From NCBI RefSeq assembly GCF_017309385.1, contig NZ_JAFJMJ010000002.1, positions 620,001 through 684,000 on the forward strand: 64,000 bases of DNA. The letters run 5' to 3'. Shown here in pieces: positions 17,334 to 25,931 of this stretch. Below the pieces are notes generated by a model. The model searched no databases. It saw only the letters and a program-made list of their open reading frames with translations, and had not been told where the DNA came from. Each line of letters starts with the position of its first letter. Positions within the stretch are counted from its first letter, which is position 1. The DNA comes from Amycolatopsis sp. 195334CR (lineage in GTDB: Bacteria > Actinomycetota > Actinomycetes > Mycobacteriales > Pseudonocardiaceae). A program made the position numbers and the translations under genes.

Positions 17334-18512
17334 TCAGTCTTCGAGCGTTTGGTACAAGGTGGTCCAGAAATCGCGGATGGCGTTGAGCGAATCGGAGTTC
17401 GACATGCCGACCTGGGTGAGCAGGATCCCGGTGAGCTGGTTGGCCGGATCGGCGTAGGCCGTGGTGCCGGTGCCGCCGTCCCAGCCGAACTGGCCCACCG
17501 GCGCGTGATCGGTGCGGCGGGTGCGCACCGCCATGCCGAACCCCCAGCCACCGTGGGATTCCTGGCCGATGGCCCGGTACATGGCGTCCCTGGCCTCCTG
17601 CTGCGCCGGGCGGAGGCGGTTGGTGGTCATCAGTTCGACCGCGGGCCGGGACAGGATCCGGTCCCCGTCGTGCGTGCCGTGGTTCAGCAGCATCCGGAAG
17701 AAGGCGAGGTAGTCGTCGACGGTGGAGACCAGCCCGCCACCGCCGCCCTGGAACGCGGGTGGCTGGCTGGTCCGCCCGCCTTCGGCTTCGTCCCACACGA
17801 GGAACTCCCCGGTCTGCGGATCGGGCCCGTAGAGCGGCGGCAGCCGGTCGATCTTGCCCGAGGGGACGTGGAAACCGGTGTCCTCCATGCCCAGCGGGTC
17901 GAGGATCCGCTCGCGCAGGAACGCCTCCAGCGACCGGCCCGCGACTCTGGCGACGAGCACCCCGAGCACCTCGTGGCTCAGGTCGTACTGCCACCGTTCG
18001 CCGGGCTGGTGGGACAGCGGCAGCTCGCCGAGGCGGCGCATCCACTCGTCCGGTTCGGGTGCCGGGCCGGAGTGCACGCTGTAGTCGAGCCGCTCGAAGG
18101 TGGCCGCCTGGATGGGGGAGCCGAGCAGTTCGAAATCCATGCCCAGGCCGAAGGTGGAGGTCATCAGGTCCCGCACGGTGATCGGCCGCCGCGCGGGCAC
18201 GGTGTCGTCCAGCGGGCCGTCGGGTCGGCTGAGCACCTGCCGTCCGGCGAGTTCGGGCAGCCAGGGGTCGACCGGATCGTCCAGTCGCAGGCGGCATTCG
18301 TCGAGCAGCACCATGGCCGCCGCCATGGTGACCGGCTTGGAGGTGGACGCCATCCGGAAGATCGTGTCCCGGCGCATCGGCGCGCCACCGTCGTGCCGCA
18401 TCGTGCCCAGCGCCTCAACGCGGGTCTCCCCGCGGTGGCAGACGAGCGCGACGAGGCCGGGGATCTTCTTGGACTCGACGTGGTGCGCCAGTACGTCCCG
18501 CAGCTTGTTCAT
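17334..18512 (-). CDS. Serine hydrolase (class C beta-lactamase/esterase fold)
   Basis: A 392-residue protein without a signal peptide. The SxxK motif is in RMASTSKPVTMAAAM (nucleophile Ser, about residue 56), followed by a YDLS in WQYDLSHEVLG (tyrosine motif; Ser replaces the usual Asn) and GWDGGTGTTAY at the third motif. Cytoplasmic members of this family are mostly esterases (EstB-like) rather than beta-lactamases. It lies 38 bases after the ABC ATPase start and is divergent from a GbsR/MarR-like regulator that may control it. Confidence 0.88.
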   Translation of the reverse strand: MNKLRDVLAHHVESKKIPGLVALVCHRGETRVEALGTMRHDGGAPMRRDTIFRMASTSKPVTMAAAMVLLDECRLRLDDPVDPWLPELAGRQVLSRPDGPLDDTVPARRPITVRDLMTSTFGLGMDFELLGSPIQAATFERLDYSVHSGPAPEPDEWMRRLGELPLSHQPGERWQYDLSHEVLGVLVARVAGRSLEAFLRERILDPLGMEDTGFHVPSGKIDRLPPLYGPDPQTGEFLVWDEAEGGRTSQPPAFQGGGGGLVSTVDDYLAFFRMLLNHGTHDGDRILSRPAVELMTTNRLRPAQQEARDAMYRAIGQESHGGWGFGMAVRTRRTDHAPVGQFGWDGGTGTTAYADPANQLTGILLTQVGMSNSDSLNAIRDFWTTLYQTLED

Positions 18513-18627
18513 GGTGTCTCTCCCTCGGTGGTTTCGAACGAGGGGAACGCTAGGGAGACCGGTAGCCGCCGCTCAAGATGATCGTTGCGTGAAAAGCGCA
18601 TTTGTGCAGCTAGTGACGTTGAGATCA

Positions 18628-18657
18628 TTGCATCGGTTGAACGGTGAACGCTAGGCT
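18628..18657 (+). promoter_or_regulatory. Promoter of the HTH-MarR regulator (probable leaderless)
   Basis: TTGCAT (18628-18633) and TAGGCT (18652-18657) are separated by 18 bases and TAGGCT ends 6 bases before GTG 18664, so the transcript should start at the codon. A weak ATGATCGTTGCG / GAGATCATTGC similarity in the same intergenic region could be an autoregulatory site. Confidence 0.4.
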
Positions 18658-18663
18658 CGCGCA

Positions 18664-19371
18664 GTGCCAGGAGGCAGACTGACCCAGCAGGAGCGCCGGC
18701 GGATCGCACTGGGACTGGCCGAAGGCCTCGCCTACGCGGAGATCGCCAGGGGGCTCGACCGGCCGACCTCGACCGTCACGCGCGAGGTGTTGCGCAACGG
18801 CGGTCCGGGCGCCTATCGCGCCGACCTGGCCCACTACGCCACGCAGCACCGCACCCGACGGCGGCGGCAGACCACGCCGCGGGAGCCGCTGCCCGAGGGG
18901 CGCGACGCCGAAGCCGTCCGCGAGTACGAGGACATGTTCGCCACCGTTTTTGTGCAGTCGGGCCTGCCGAGAATGGCGGCCAGGGTGCTGGCGAGCCTGA
19001 CGGTCACCGACACCGGCAGCCTCACCGCCGCCGAACTCGCGCGGCGCCTGCAGGCCAGTCCGGCGTCGATCTCCAAGGCGGTGACGATGCTGGAGGGCAT
19101 GAGCCACGTCCGCCGTGAACGCGACGAGCGACGGCGCGAACGCTATGTCGTGGACAACGACGTGTTCTTCCAATCGATGATGGCCAGCGCGCGCACCACC
19201 GCCCAGCTCGTCGAGATCGCCCGGCAGGGCGTGGGCGTGCTCGGCGCCGACACCCCGGCGGCCACGCGGCTGGAGGGCATCGCCCGCTTCCTCGACTCGG
19301 TGTCGCGCAATATCGCCCGTGCCGCCGAGGAAGCCCGCGCGCTGCTGCACGCCGAGTCAGGGCGCGAGTGA
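18664..19371 (+). CDS. GbsR/MarR-like regulator with N-terminal IS30-type HTH
   Basis: A 235-residue protein combining two DNA-binding units. Residues 1-50 (LTQQERRRIALGLAEGLAYA, then EIARGLDRPTSTVTREV) look like the HTH of IS30 transposases (HTH_38). Residues about 80-235 form a MarR/GbsR-type winged helix with AAELARRLQASPASISKAV and RRRERYVV. It is divergent from the serine hydrolase across 151 bases and is its likely regulator. The fused HTH is a repurposed transposase-type domain, not part of a mobile element: no DDE domain or terminal repeats are present. Confidence 0.85.
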   Translation: MPGGRLTQQERRRIALGLAEGLAYAEIARGLDRPTSTVTREVLRNGGPGAYRADLAHYATQHRTRRRRQTTPREPLPEGRDAEAVREYEDMFATVFVQSGLPRMAARVLASLTVTDTGSLTAAELARRLQASPASISKAVTMLEGMSHVRRERDERRRERYVVDNDVFFQSMMASARTTAQLVEIARQGVGVLGADTPAATRLEGIARFLDSVSRNIARAAEEARALLHAESGRE

Positions 19372-19657
19372 CGGCCGGTCGTAGGGGATGTCACGCGGGC
19401 TTCGGGTGGTGGCTTGACGCAAGGGTTGGCCGGGTGCGATGTGGCGGGGTGGCGCACGGGGTTTGGGAGGGGCGGCTCGGCGCGCGCGATGATTCGGCGC
19501 GCAGTGGCCGCCCGGCGCGCAGGGGGTGGCGCGATGGCGGCGGCCTGGGCGCGACGGTCCGGCGCTCGCAGCGGGCCGGCGCGCACGCTCGGTACGCGAG
19601 CGATTACTCCCTATGGTGTAATCCCCGCGTCCAGGTGCCTGTGCGGGGAGGGGTGGC
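19372..19657. other. Intergenic region
   Basis: 286 bases of GC-rich sequence without a convincing gene. Short open frames here lack ribosome sites and protein-like composition. Its right end holds the PAP2 promoter region. Confidence 0.5.
19602..19623 (+). promoter_or_regulatory. Inverted repeat over a -10-like box before the PAP2 gene
   Basis: GATTAC and GTAATC form a perfect 6-bp inverted repeat with a 10-base spacer that contains TATGGT. An operator overlapping the -10 would let a dimeric repressor block the PAP2-DUF218 transcript. No adjacent regulator gene identifies the protein. Confidence 0.4.
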
Positions 19658-20515
19658 GTGACCGAGGTACCCGTCCGGCGGTGGGTGGCCGTCGCCGTGG
19701 TGAGTGGGGTGGGGGTGGCGGTGGTGTACCTGCTGGCCGTGTGGACCTCCACCGGGCAGTTGCTGGAGAACGCCGCCCTCCGCGGTGCCGACGAGGCGGG
19801 CGCGGCCGACCGCGACGCCGCCGACGAGGCCCTCGGCCAGATCACCGTCTACTCCCTGGCCGCCGCCGTGGTGGCGGTGGGGCTGGTCGGGGTGCTGCGC
19901 CGCCGGTTCGCGCTGGCCGTCGCCGCCGTGGGGCTGATCGTCGTGGGGCAGGTGATCACCCAGGTGCTCAAGCGGTTCGTGCTCCCGCGCCCGCCACTCG
20001 TGCCGGTCACCGGGCACTACGCGCACAACAGCCTGCCCAGCGGCCACACCACGATCGCGATGACCGTGCTGTTCGCCGCGTTGCTCGTGGTGCCGTACCG
20101 CTGGCGCGGCGTGGCGCTGTTCTTCGTCCTGTCGTGGGCGGTCGGCATCGGCGCCTACACGGTCACCGCGAAGTGGCACCGCCTGTCCGACACCGTGGCC
20201 GCCGACGCCGTTTCGCTGGCCGTGGCGTGTCTCGCGTCGCTGTGGCTCGTCCGGCGTGGACTGGTGCGCCGTCACGACGGACCACGGCGGATCCCGCGGG
20301 TGCTCATCGTGGTGTTCACCGCCCTGGGCGGCGCGATCTTCCTTGCCCTGGGCGCAATCCTGATCGGGGTCCCGCTCGCGTCGCAAGGACTGGCCGCGAC
20401 GGTGTCCGGTGACGCCTGGGTCGTCTACCTGGCGGCGAACTCGCTCGCCTCCTTCTTCTCCATCGCCACGGCACTGGTGTTCCTGGCGACCTGGCGACGA
20501 CTGGAGATCGCATGA
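19658..20515 (+). CDS. PAP2 family phosphatase
   Basis: A 285-residue integral membrane enzyme starting at GTG 19658 after GGGGAGGGG. The three-part phosphatase signature is complete: KRFVLPRPP, then NSLPSGHTT, then AKWHRLSD with the nucleophilic His. Membrane segments flank the signature and three more follow it. Family members dephosphorylate phosphatidic acid or undecaprenyl pyrophosphate. The four-base overlap with a DUF218 protein gene points to an envelope-lipid role. Confidence 0.92.
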   Translation: MTEVPVRRWVAVAVVSGVGVAVVYLLAVWTSTGQLLENAALRGADEAGAADRDAADEALGQITVYSLAAAVVAVGLVGVLRRRFALAVAAVGLIVVGQVITQVLKRFVLPRPPLVPVTGHYAHNSLPSGHTTIAMTVLFAALLVVPYRWRGVALFFVLSWAVGIGAYTVTAKWHRLSDTVAADAVSLAVACLASLWLVRRGLVRRHDGPRRIPRVLIVVFTALGGAIFLALGAILIGVPLASQGLAATVSGDAWVVYLAANSLASFFSIATALVFLATWRRLEIA

Positions 20516-21519
20516 ACCCGCTGCTGATCCCGTACCTCGTCGCCGCCGGGTTCTTCCTGCTCTTCCTGGTCAGCTTCCTGCGCGACCGCCGCAAGCTGCG
20601 CAACGGGTTCTACCTGTTCTTCGCCCTGGTGTTCCTGGCGGTCGGAGTGCTGTTCACCGTGGCCGCGGTGTCCGAGGACGCCGCCGCGATCCTGCTGTTC
20701 TCGGTGCTCGCCCTGATCCCGCTGACCGTGCTGGCGCTCGGCGTGTTCCTGATCTGCAACGGCGTCACCATGCTCCGCCGCGAAGGGCGGCGGCCCGCCA
20801 ATCTGCTCTCGCTGGCGGCCGGGCTCGGCATCATCGCGTTCGTGCCGGTCAACCTCATCGTCGAGCAGATCGGCTGGAAACCGCTGGAAGTGTTCGCGAT
20901 GACGGTCAACGCGCTGCTGTTCTACGTCTCGTTCCTGTTCGTCTGCTTCCTGCTGTACGCCATCGTGTACGGCCGGATCCGCAGTCGCGCCGGGGTGGAC
21001 TTCGTCGTGGTGCTCGGCGCCGGGCTGCTCGGCGGCAACCGGGTGCCGCCGCTGCTGGCCGGGCGGCTGGACCGCGGGCGACTGGCCTTCGACGCCGGTC
21101 GCGCCCGCGGTGGTGACCCGGTGCTCGTCACCTCCGGCGGCCAGGGCCCGGACGAGGACCTGCCCGAAGCCCACGCCATGGCCGACTACCTGGCCGGCCA
21201 CGGCGTGCCCCGCGACCGCATCCTGCTCGAGGACCGCTCCCGTACGACCTGGGAGAACCTGGTCTACAGCAAGGAGATCATGGCCGAGCACCGCGCCGGG
21301 TACCGGTGCGTGGTGGTCACCAACAACTACCACGTGCTGCGGGCCGCCCTGCTCGCGCGCAAGGCGAAGGTCAACGGCCAGGTGATCGGCTCGCGCACCG
21401 CGGGCTACTTCTGGCCCAGCGCCACCATCCGCGAGTTCGTCGCGGTGCTCGTCGAACACCGGGTCTTCCACCTGGTGGTGTGCGGGCTGATCGTGCTCTC
21501 CACCGTGCTCAGCCAGTAG
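20512..21519 (+). CDS. YdcF/DUF218 family membrane protein
   Basis: 335 residues: five N-terminal membrane segments (about 5-155), then a soluble DUF218 domain starting DFVVVLGAGLLGGNRVPPLL, with VTSGGQGPDEDLPEA, DRSRTTWENLVYS and VVTNNYHVLRA. DUF218 proteins (SanA, ElyC, YdcF) affect envelope integrity and undecaprenyl-lipid use. Overlap (ATGA) with the PAP2 gene indicates co-translation. The 3' end overlaps the convergent MBL gene by 11 bases. Confidence 0.9.
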   Translation: MNPLLIPYLVAAGFFLLFLVSFLRDRRKLRNGFYLFFALVFLAVGVLFTVAAVSEDAAAILLFSVLALIPLTVLALGVFLICNGVTMLRREGRRPANLLSLAAGLGIIAFVPVNLIVEQIGWKPLEVFAMTVNALLFYVSFLFVCFLLYAIVYGRIRSRAGVDFVVVLGAGLLGGNRVPPLLAGRLDRGRLAFDAGRARGGDPVLVTSGGQGPDEDLPEAHAMADYLAGHGVPRDRILLEDRSRTTWENLVYSKEIMAEHRAGYRCVVVTNNYHVLRAALLARKAKVNGQVIGSRTAGYFWPSATIREFVAVLVEHRVFHLVVCGLIVLSTVLSQ

Positions 21520-22276
21520 CGCGGGGGAACTCGGCTCCTGGGGCGGCGTAGTCGACGGGGCCGTCGAAACGGGACGACGCGCGGGTCACCGCCTCCTGCG
21601 GGGTGAGGAACGGGCCGACGTGCGTGACGATCAACCGGTGCGCCCCGGCCTTGCTCGCGGTGTCGCCCGCGTCTTCGGGGGTGTGGTGCAGCGGATCCGG
21701 CTCGGCCTGGGCGTAATCGGCCTCGCACAGGAGGGTGTCGCATCCCTCGGCGAGTTCGATGAGGCTCGGGCACGGGGCCGAATCCCCGGAGTACACCAGC
21801 GATTCGCCCGCGTTTTCGATGCGCACGGCGAAAGCGGGCATACCGTGCGCCACGGCTCGGCTGGTCAGCGTGAGCGCGCCGACCCGCACCTGGTGCCCGT
21901 CGTGCAGTTCCTGGACGGCGAACGCGGCTTCGATCGGGCTGCGGACCGGGGTGTTGGTGAGGAAGTGCGCCAGCCGGTCGGCGATGCCCGGCGGGCCGTA
22001 GAGCGGAATGGGCGCGGCGAGCCGGAGGTCGGCGTGGAGCGCGCCGTAGTAGGCGGTGAGCAGGTCCGCGCTGTGGTCGGCGTGCAGGTGGGAGATCCAG
22101 ATCGCGTCCAGCTCGTCCAGCTGGACGTGGCGTCGCAGCTGGGCCAGGGTGCCGCTGCCCGCGTCCAGCCAGAGACGTGAGCCGCCGCCGGTCACCAGGT
22201 AGCCGGAGCACGGGTTGTCCACGCTCGCGTACGGGGACGCCGAACCCAGGACGGTGAGCCGAAGATCGCTGGTCAT
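21509..22276 (-). CDS. MBL-fold metal-dependent hydrolase
   Basis: 255 residues with the metallo-beta-lactamase fold. The zinc motif is ISHLHADHSADL, further ligands are in VYSGDSAPCPSL (His replaced position typical of the RNase Z-like group), and LIVTHVGPF supplies the last His. The layout resembles RNase Z/phosphodiesterase-like MBL proteins, but the substrate is not known. It is separated from the upstream ESX operon by a hairpin and probably has its own promoter. Confidence 0.88.
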   Translation of the reverse strand: MTSDLRLTVLGSASPYASVDNPCSGYLVTGGGSRLWLDAGSGTLAQLRRHVQLDELDAIWISHLHADHSADLLTAYYGALHADLRLAAPIPLYGPPGIADRLAHFLTNTPVRSPIEAAFAVQELHDGHQVRVGALTLTSRAVAHGMPAFAVRIENAGESLVYSGDSAPCPSLIELAEGCDTLLCEADYAQAEPDPLHHTPEDAGDTASKAGAHRLIVTHVGPFLTPQEAVTRASSRFDGPVDYAAPGAEFPRATG

Positions 22277-22290
22277 CCTCGAAGACTAAG

Positions 22291-22323
22291 CCCGGCAGGT
22301 CACCGAAGCGGAGACCTGCCGGG
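22291..22323 (-). terminator. Hairpin ending the ESX accessory operon
   Basis: CCCGGCAGGTC and GACCTGCCGGG form a perfect 11-bp stem with an 11-nt loop, ten bases after the serine hydrolase stop. No U-tract follows, as is usual in high-GC actinobacteria. Confidence 0.65.
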
Positions 22324-22332
22324 CGAAGGGTG

Positions 22333-23445
22333 TTACGCGTCTTCGCACAGGGCGGCGTCGATGAGGTCGAACGCCGACGGATCGGACGGCATGAAGTTGG
22401 CATTCGTCATCGCCGAAGCGAAGCGGCCGTCGTCGGTGGTCATCGTGATGGACGCGTGCCCGGTCGGCAGCACACCGTTGTGCCCCCAGGCTTCCCCGCC
22501 GCACGAGAGCGGCAGGGTGAACACGCCGAGCCCGTAGTTCTGCGGTGCTTCCGGGGCGATCGGCACGGTGGTGCGCATCTCGGCGAGCGCGTTCGGCGAG
22601 AAGAGCTCGCCGTCGGCGATCGCGCGCTGGAACCGCGCCAGGTCGTCCAAAGTGGACTCCATCGCGCCCGCCGAACTCCACACGGACAGCTCGGCCAGCG
22701 TGGTGGCGTCGAACCAGAAGAAGAAGCCACCCACCCGGATGCCCTGGTAACCGGGCACGAAGGGCGACCGCAGCGCGCGCTCACCCGGTTTCGGGAACGA
22801 CGTGCCGGTGAGCCCGAGCGGGGTGATGATCCGCTCGGTGATCGCGTCGCCGACGGACTGGCCGGTCAGCTTCTCGATCAGCAGGCCCAGCACCAGGTAC
22901 CCGGCGTTGGAATACTTGTGCCCACCGCCGGGTTCGCCCTGCGGGGCGTCGTCCATCGCCGCCTTGACCAGTGCGGCCAGGGTGTACGTGCCGTTCGCTT
23001 CCGCCTTGGCACCGGCGGGATCACGCACCAGCCCGGCGGTGTGGTTGAGCAGCTGTCGCACGGTGATCACGGTGCCGTCGTAGTTCCCGCCGAACACGCC
23101 GGGCAGGTACTGCTCGATGGGCGCGTCGAGGTCGACGGCACCCTCGTCGAACAGCTGGAGCACCACCGCGGCGGTGAACGTCTTGGTCTGGCTGGCGATC
23201 CGGAAGTGGTCGGCCGAGGTGATCGCCCGCTGCTCGCTGATGCTGGCCGAACCGCTGGACAGGGTCCAGGAGCCGGTGTCGTCACCCGCGTGCACGGCCG
23301 CGCCGGGACCGGCTTTCTGCTGGTACCGGTTGAGCACGTCCTGGGTGGCGGCGTGGTCCTGGGCGTGCGCGGGCGGGGTGACCAGTGCCATCGCGACCAG
23401 CGCACCGGCCGCGATGCCGGACAGGCGGCGGGTTCGCCGGGTCAC
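22333..23445 (-). CDS. Exported serine hydrolase (beta-lactamase/D-Ala-D-Ala peptidase fold)
   Basis: A 370-residue protein from GTG 23445, overlapping the preceding gene (GTGA). A Sec signal peptide covers about 1-28 (ending PPAHAQD). The catalytic motifs are IASQTKTF (SxxK), YSNAGY (YxN) and GHNGVLP (third motif), as in Streptomyces R61-type D,D-peptidases and related esterases. It is the last gene of the ESX accessory operon, so it may act on peptidoglycan during secretion; this role is inferred from position only. Confidence 0.88.
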   Translation of the reverse strand: MTRRTRRLSGIAAGALVAMALVTPPAHAQDHAATQDVLNRYQQKAGPGAAVHAGDDTGSWTLSSGSASISEQRAITSADHFRIASQTKTFTAAVVLQLFDEGAVDLDAPIEQYLPGVFGGNYDGTVITVRQLLNHTAGLVRDPAGAKAEANGTYTLAALVKAAMDDAPQGEPGGGHKYSNAGYLVLGLLIEKLTGQSVGDAITERIITPLGLTGTSFPKPGERALRSPFVPGYQGIRVGGFFFWFDATTLAELSVWSSAGAMESTLDDLARFQRAIADGELFSPNALAEMRTTVPIAPEAPQNYGLGVFTLPLSCGGEAWGHNGVLPTGHASITMTTDDGRFASAMTNANFMPSDPSAFDLIDAALCEDA

Positions 23446-24434
23446 GCCTGGGCCTCCTTGACCGGGATCCACTCGCCGTCCACCGGGTTCTGCACGGTGT
23501 CCTCGGATTCGTCGGTGTCGCTGTCCTTTTCGGAATCCTTGTCGGAGTCTTTCTCGGAGTCCTTGTCGGTGTTGCTGTCTTTGGAGCTGTCGCTGGCGGA
23601 GTCCGACTGGCTGTCGCCGGTCGCCGAGGACTCGCTCTGGCTGCTGGACGAGCCCGAACCACCGGCCAGGTCACCGATGACGCTGAGCCCCTCCTTGGCG
23701 ACGTCGAGCACGCCGACCGCGCCTTCGATGAGCTTCACCAGGTTCTCGCCGCTGCTGAGCAGCGCGGCCAGCTTGCCGGCGATCTGCCCGCCGTAGTCCA
23801 CGGCGATCGCCACGCACTGCGGGATCGCCTGCGCGATGCTGGCCCCGAAGGTGGCCGGTGCCGCGGCGATCGCCTCGGTCATGATCGGCACGATCTTGCC
23901 GACGGCCTCGGTGATCAGCCGCGTGACGATGTCGACGACCTGCGCGACCACCTCACCCGCGGCGGTGATCGCCGCCGCGTTGGTGGCCGCCGCCTCGCCG
24001 ATCGCCTTGATCCCGTCGACCAGCTTGGTGGCGGTCTCGGTGTAGTTCTCCTTGGCCCCGCCCGACCATTCGCTGGTCTCGTTCCCCGCCGTGGAGCCGT
24101 ACCCGTCCGCGACCGAGTTGGCGCCCTGCGAAGCCTGCTCGTGCTGCCCGGCCGGTCCCGAAACGGAGTCGGGCTCGCCGCGCAACTGCCCGAGCGGCTC
24201 CTCGAGGAACGAAATGACCGGGGTCAGGAAGTCGCAGCCCGCGCTGGCCAGCGCGGACAACGGGCTGGCCGTCGAACCCAGCATGTTGATCGATACGGCC
24301 GGTTCACCGGAGAGATCGCTCGAGAGCCATTCCTTGCTGCCGACGGAATCCTTGGCGATCCGCAGGTCCACCAGTGCCGTGTTGATCTCGACCGCGGAGG
24401 CGGGCGCCTCCTCCTCCGTCGCCGTGCCCTTCAT
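23442..24434 (-). CDS. Large WXG100-like ESX substrate with Asp/Ser/Lys-rich tail
   Basis: A 330-residue protein. The middle has ETSEWSGGAKENYTETA, a W-x-G turn inside a helical hairpin, as in WXG100/LXG proteins, followed by long Ala-rich helices (about 130-250). The C-terminus (about 260-320) is a low-complexity tract of repeated DSEKDSDKDSEKDSD units, strongly acidic, before a short ordered end. No signal peptide is present, consistent with type VII export. It overlaps both neighbouring genes by four bases. Confidence 0.75.
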   Translation of the reverse strand: MKGTATEEEAPASAVEINTALVDLRIAKDSVGSKEWLSSDLSGEPAVSINMLGSTASPLSALASAGCDFLTPVISFLEEPLGQLRGEPDSVSGPAGQHEQASQGANSVADGYGSTAGNETSEWSGGAKENYTETATKLVDGIKAIGEAAATNAAAITAAGEVVAQVVDIVTRLITEAVGKIVPIMTEAIAAAPATFGASIAQAIPQCVAIAVDYGGQIAGKLAALLSSGENLVKLIEGAVGVLDVAKEGLSVIGDLAGGSGSSSSQSESSATGDSQSDSASDSSKDSNTDKDSEKDSDKDSEKDSDTDESEDTVQNPVDGEWIPVKEAQA

Positions 24435-24751
24435 CGGCCACCCTCCTCGATGCCGGCGAGCCGGTCGCCGTGGCTCTCGTCCGTGTGCTCGTACTGGTCC
24501 GCGGCCCGGCGGAGCCCGTCGCCGACCTTGTCCAAAGTGGACGACGCGTGGGCGAACGCGCCCATCGTCTCGGTCATCGCGGCGCCCAGGCCGGTGGTGA
24601 TGAACTGCGCGAACATGCCCAGCGACTGGGCACCCAGCTCACCCGGCAGCCCGGCGCCGATCGAGGACAGCTGATCAGCGTGCGCGTTCAGCCTGCTCGC
24701 GTGCGTGCGCAGCTGCTCCGGGTCCACTTCGGACGACTGCGGCGCGGTCAC
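24431..24751 (-). CDS. EspC-like type VII secretion target
   Basis: 106 residues, helical, from GTG 24751. It begins SSEVDPEQLRTHASRLNAHA, matching the DUF2580/EspC family of ESX-secreted proteins. The C-terminal helix ends with YEHTDE, a YxxxD/E type VII secretion signal. Four-base overlaps on both sides place it firmly in the operon, probably as helical partner of one of the neighbouring substrates. Confidence 0.82.
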   Translation of the reverse strand: MTAPQSSEVDPEQLRTHASRLNAHADQLSSIGAGLPGELGAQSLGMFAQFITTGLGAAMTETMGAFAHASSTLDKVGDGLRRAADQYEHTDESHGDRLAGIEEGGR

Positions 24752-25095
24752 CGGACCACCTCCGCCGGGAGGTGCTGGGTGATCCGGGTGAGTGCCGAGT
24801 TGTCGCCGAGGTAGCCCGCCATCACCTCGGCCACCTGCGAGGCGGCCATCCGCTGCGCTTCGCGCGCGGTGGCCACGATGAGCCCGGCGAGCGCTTCGGC
24901 TTCGAGCTTGCGCGCCATCGGCGTCAGCTGGATTCCCTCGAACGCACCGGTGGCGCTGACCGTCACGGTGACCTCACCGCGCGGTGACCGCGCGGTCGCC
25001 CCGGCCCGCTGCAGGCTGTCGCTGGCCTGGCGCGCGCCGTCGGCCGCGCGTTCGAGGCGATCGCGGTAGTCCGCCAGCCATTGTGCTGGATCCAT
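24748..25095 (-). CDS. YbaB/EbfC family protein
   Basis: 115 residues. The central EVTVTVSATGAFEGIQL and the following helical LIVATAREAQRMAASQVAEV are the YbaB fold. Classical YbaB proteins are nucleoid-associated DNA binders. In actinobacteria YbaB-like genes recur next to ESX substrates and EspG, and their role there is unclear. ATG 25095 is 32 bases after the EspG stop; the 3' end overlaps the EspC-like gene. Confidence 0.8.
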   Translation of the reverse strand: MDPAQWLADYRDRLERAADGARQASDSLQRAGATARSPRGEVTVTVSATGAFEGIQLTPMARKLEAEALAGLIVATAREAQRMAASQVAEVMAGYLGDNSALTRITQHLPAEVVR

Positions 25096-25127
25096 GGTGT
25101 TCCCCTTCTCCGTTCCCCGTAGGTGTT

Positions 25128-25931
25128 TCAGCTTCTCGCGTGGTGCGGCGCGGCCGCCTCGCGCAGTACCCGGACCAGTTCGCTGTGCCGCAGCGGGTTG
25201 ACGCTCACCCAGCCGAAGGCGTCGCGATCCACCCGGACTCTCCCCTGTGGACTGTCCAGCCAGGACAGTTCGAGCGGGCGCTCGGCGGCGCCGGTCGGCG
25301 GGCGCACGACCGCGCCGAGCTGCCCGCGTCCCGGGACCGAGGCCAGCAGGCCGACGAGCGCGTCGACCGCGGCCTCGTCGCCGCCGCGTTCGCGGACCAG
25401 GGTGCGCACCCGCTGCCGCGGTGCCGCGACGCCCGCGGTGTTCTCCAGCAGGCGGGTGGCGTCCTCGACCACGCCGGGCGGCAGCGTGAGCGGCATGGTG
25501 GGCGCGGCCTCCAGCGCCGGGATCCGGCTGGTGAACTCGCCGGTCAGCGCGGCGGCGCCGACCCGGCGGACGGTGACCGGGCCGGGCAGGCCGGCGATCG
25601 ACTGGCTGCACACCACGGCGTGCTGGCCGAGGACCATCGCCACCACGCCGGTCACCGCGGTGCCGTCGACCACCACGAGGTCGACCGCGTTGCGGTGCTC
25701 GCGCAACGCGGTCACCAGCTCCGCGGCGACGCCGATGGGCCCGTCCTCGTCGGCGAGGCCGCGGTCGGCCAGCGCCTGCCCGGCCGCGGCGAGCAGCGCC
25801 TTGCGCTCACCCTCGATGCGGCCGAACGAGGGCACCCGCAGCGGGAAGGGCGGGCGCGTGCCCGCGAAGGTGCCGAGCAGGTCCAGCTCGGCCAGCTCGA
25901 ACCGCGCGCAATCGCTTTCGGCGGTGGTCAT
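25128..25931 (-). CDS. espG: EspG family ESX secretion chaperone
   Basis: A 267-residue cytoplasmic protein with the EspG pattern: an N-terminal LAELDLLGTFAGTRPPFPLRV segment (LDLLGTFAGTRPPFPL), central VTVRRVGAAALTGEF, and a C-terminal SPQGRVRVDRDAFGWVSVNP before LRHSELVRVLREA. EspG proteins bind PE/PPE-type heterodimers and deliver them to the ESX machine. Its presence between a PPE-like gene and small helical substrates supports a complete substrate-chaperone set. No EccC, EccD or mycosin gene is in the window. Confidence 0.82.
   Translation of the reverse strand: MTTAESDCARFELAELDLLGTFAGTRPPFPLRVPSFGRIEGERKALLAAAGQALADRGLADEDGPIGVAAELVTALREHRNAVDLVVVDGTAVTGVVAMVLGQHAVVCSQSIAGLPGPVTVRRVGAAALTGEFTSRIPALEAAPTMPLTLPPGVVEDATRLLENTAGVAAPRQRVRTLVRERGGDEAAVDALVGLLASVPGRGQLGAVVRPPTGAAERPLELSWLDSPQGRVRVDRDAFGWVSVNPLRHSELVRVLREAAAPHHARS

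Noticed and set aside
18664..18820. Insertion sequence remnant (IS30-like)
   Set aside because: Only the HTH resembles IS30; no transposase core, inverted ends or target duplication, and the frame continues into a MarR-like domain.
19414..20412. Plus-strand frame reaching from the intergenic region into the PAP2 gene
   Set aside because: It is out of frame with the PAP2 motifs and is Arg/Gly-rich without any domain.
23490..23600. Direct repeats in noncoding DNA
   Set aside because: They encode the Asp/Ser/Lys tail of the WXG-like protein in frame.
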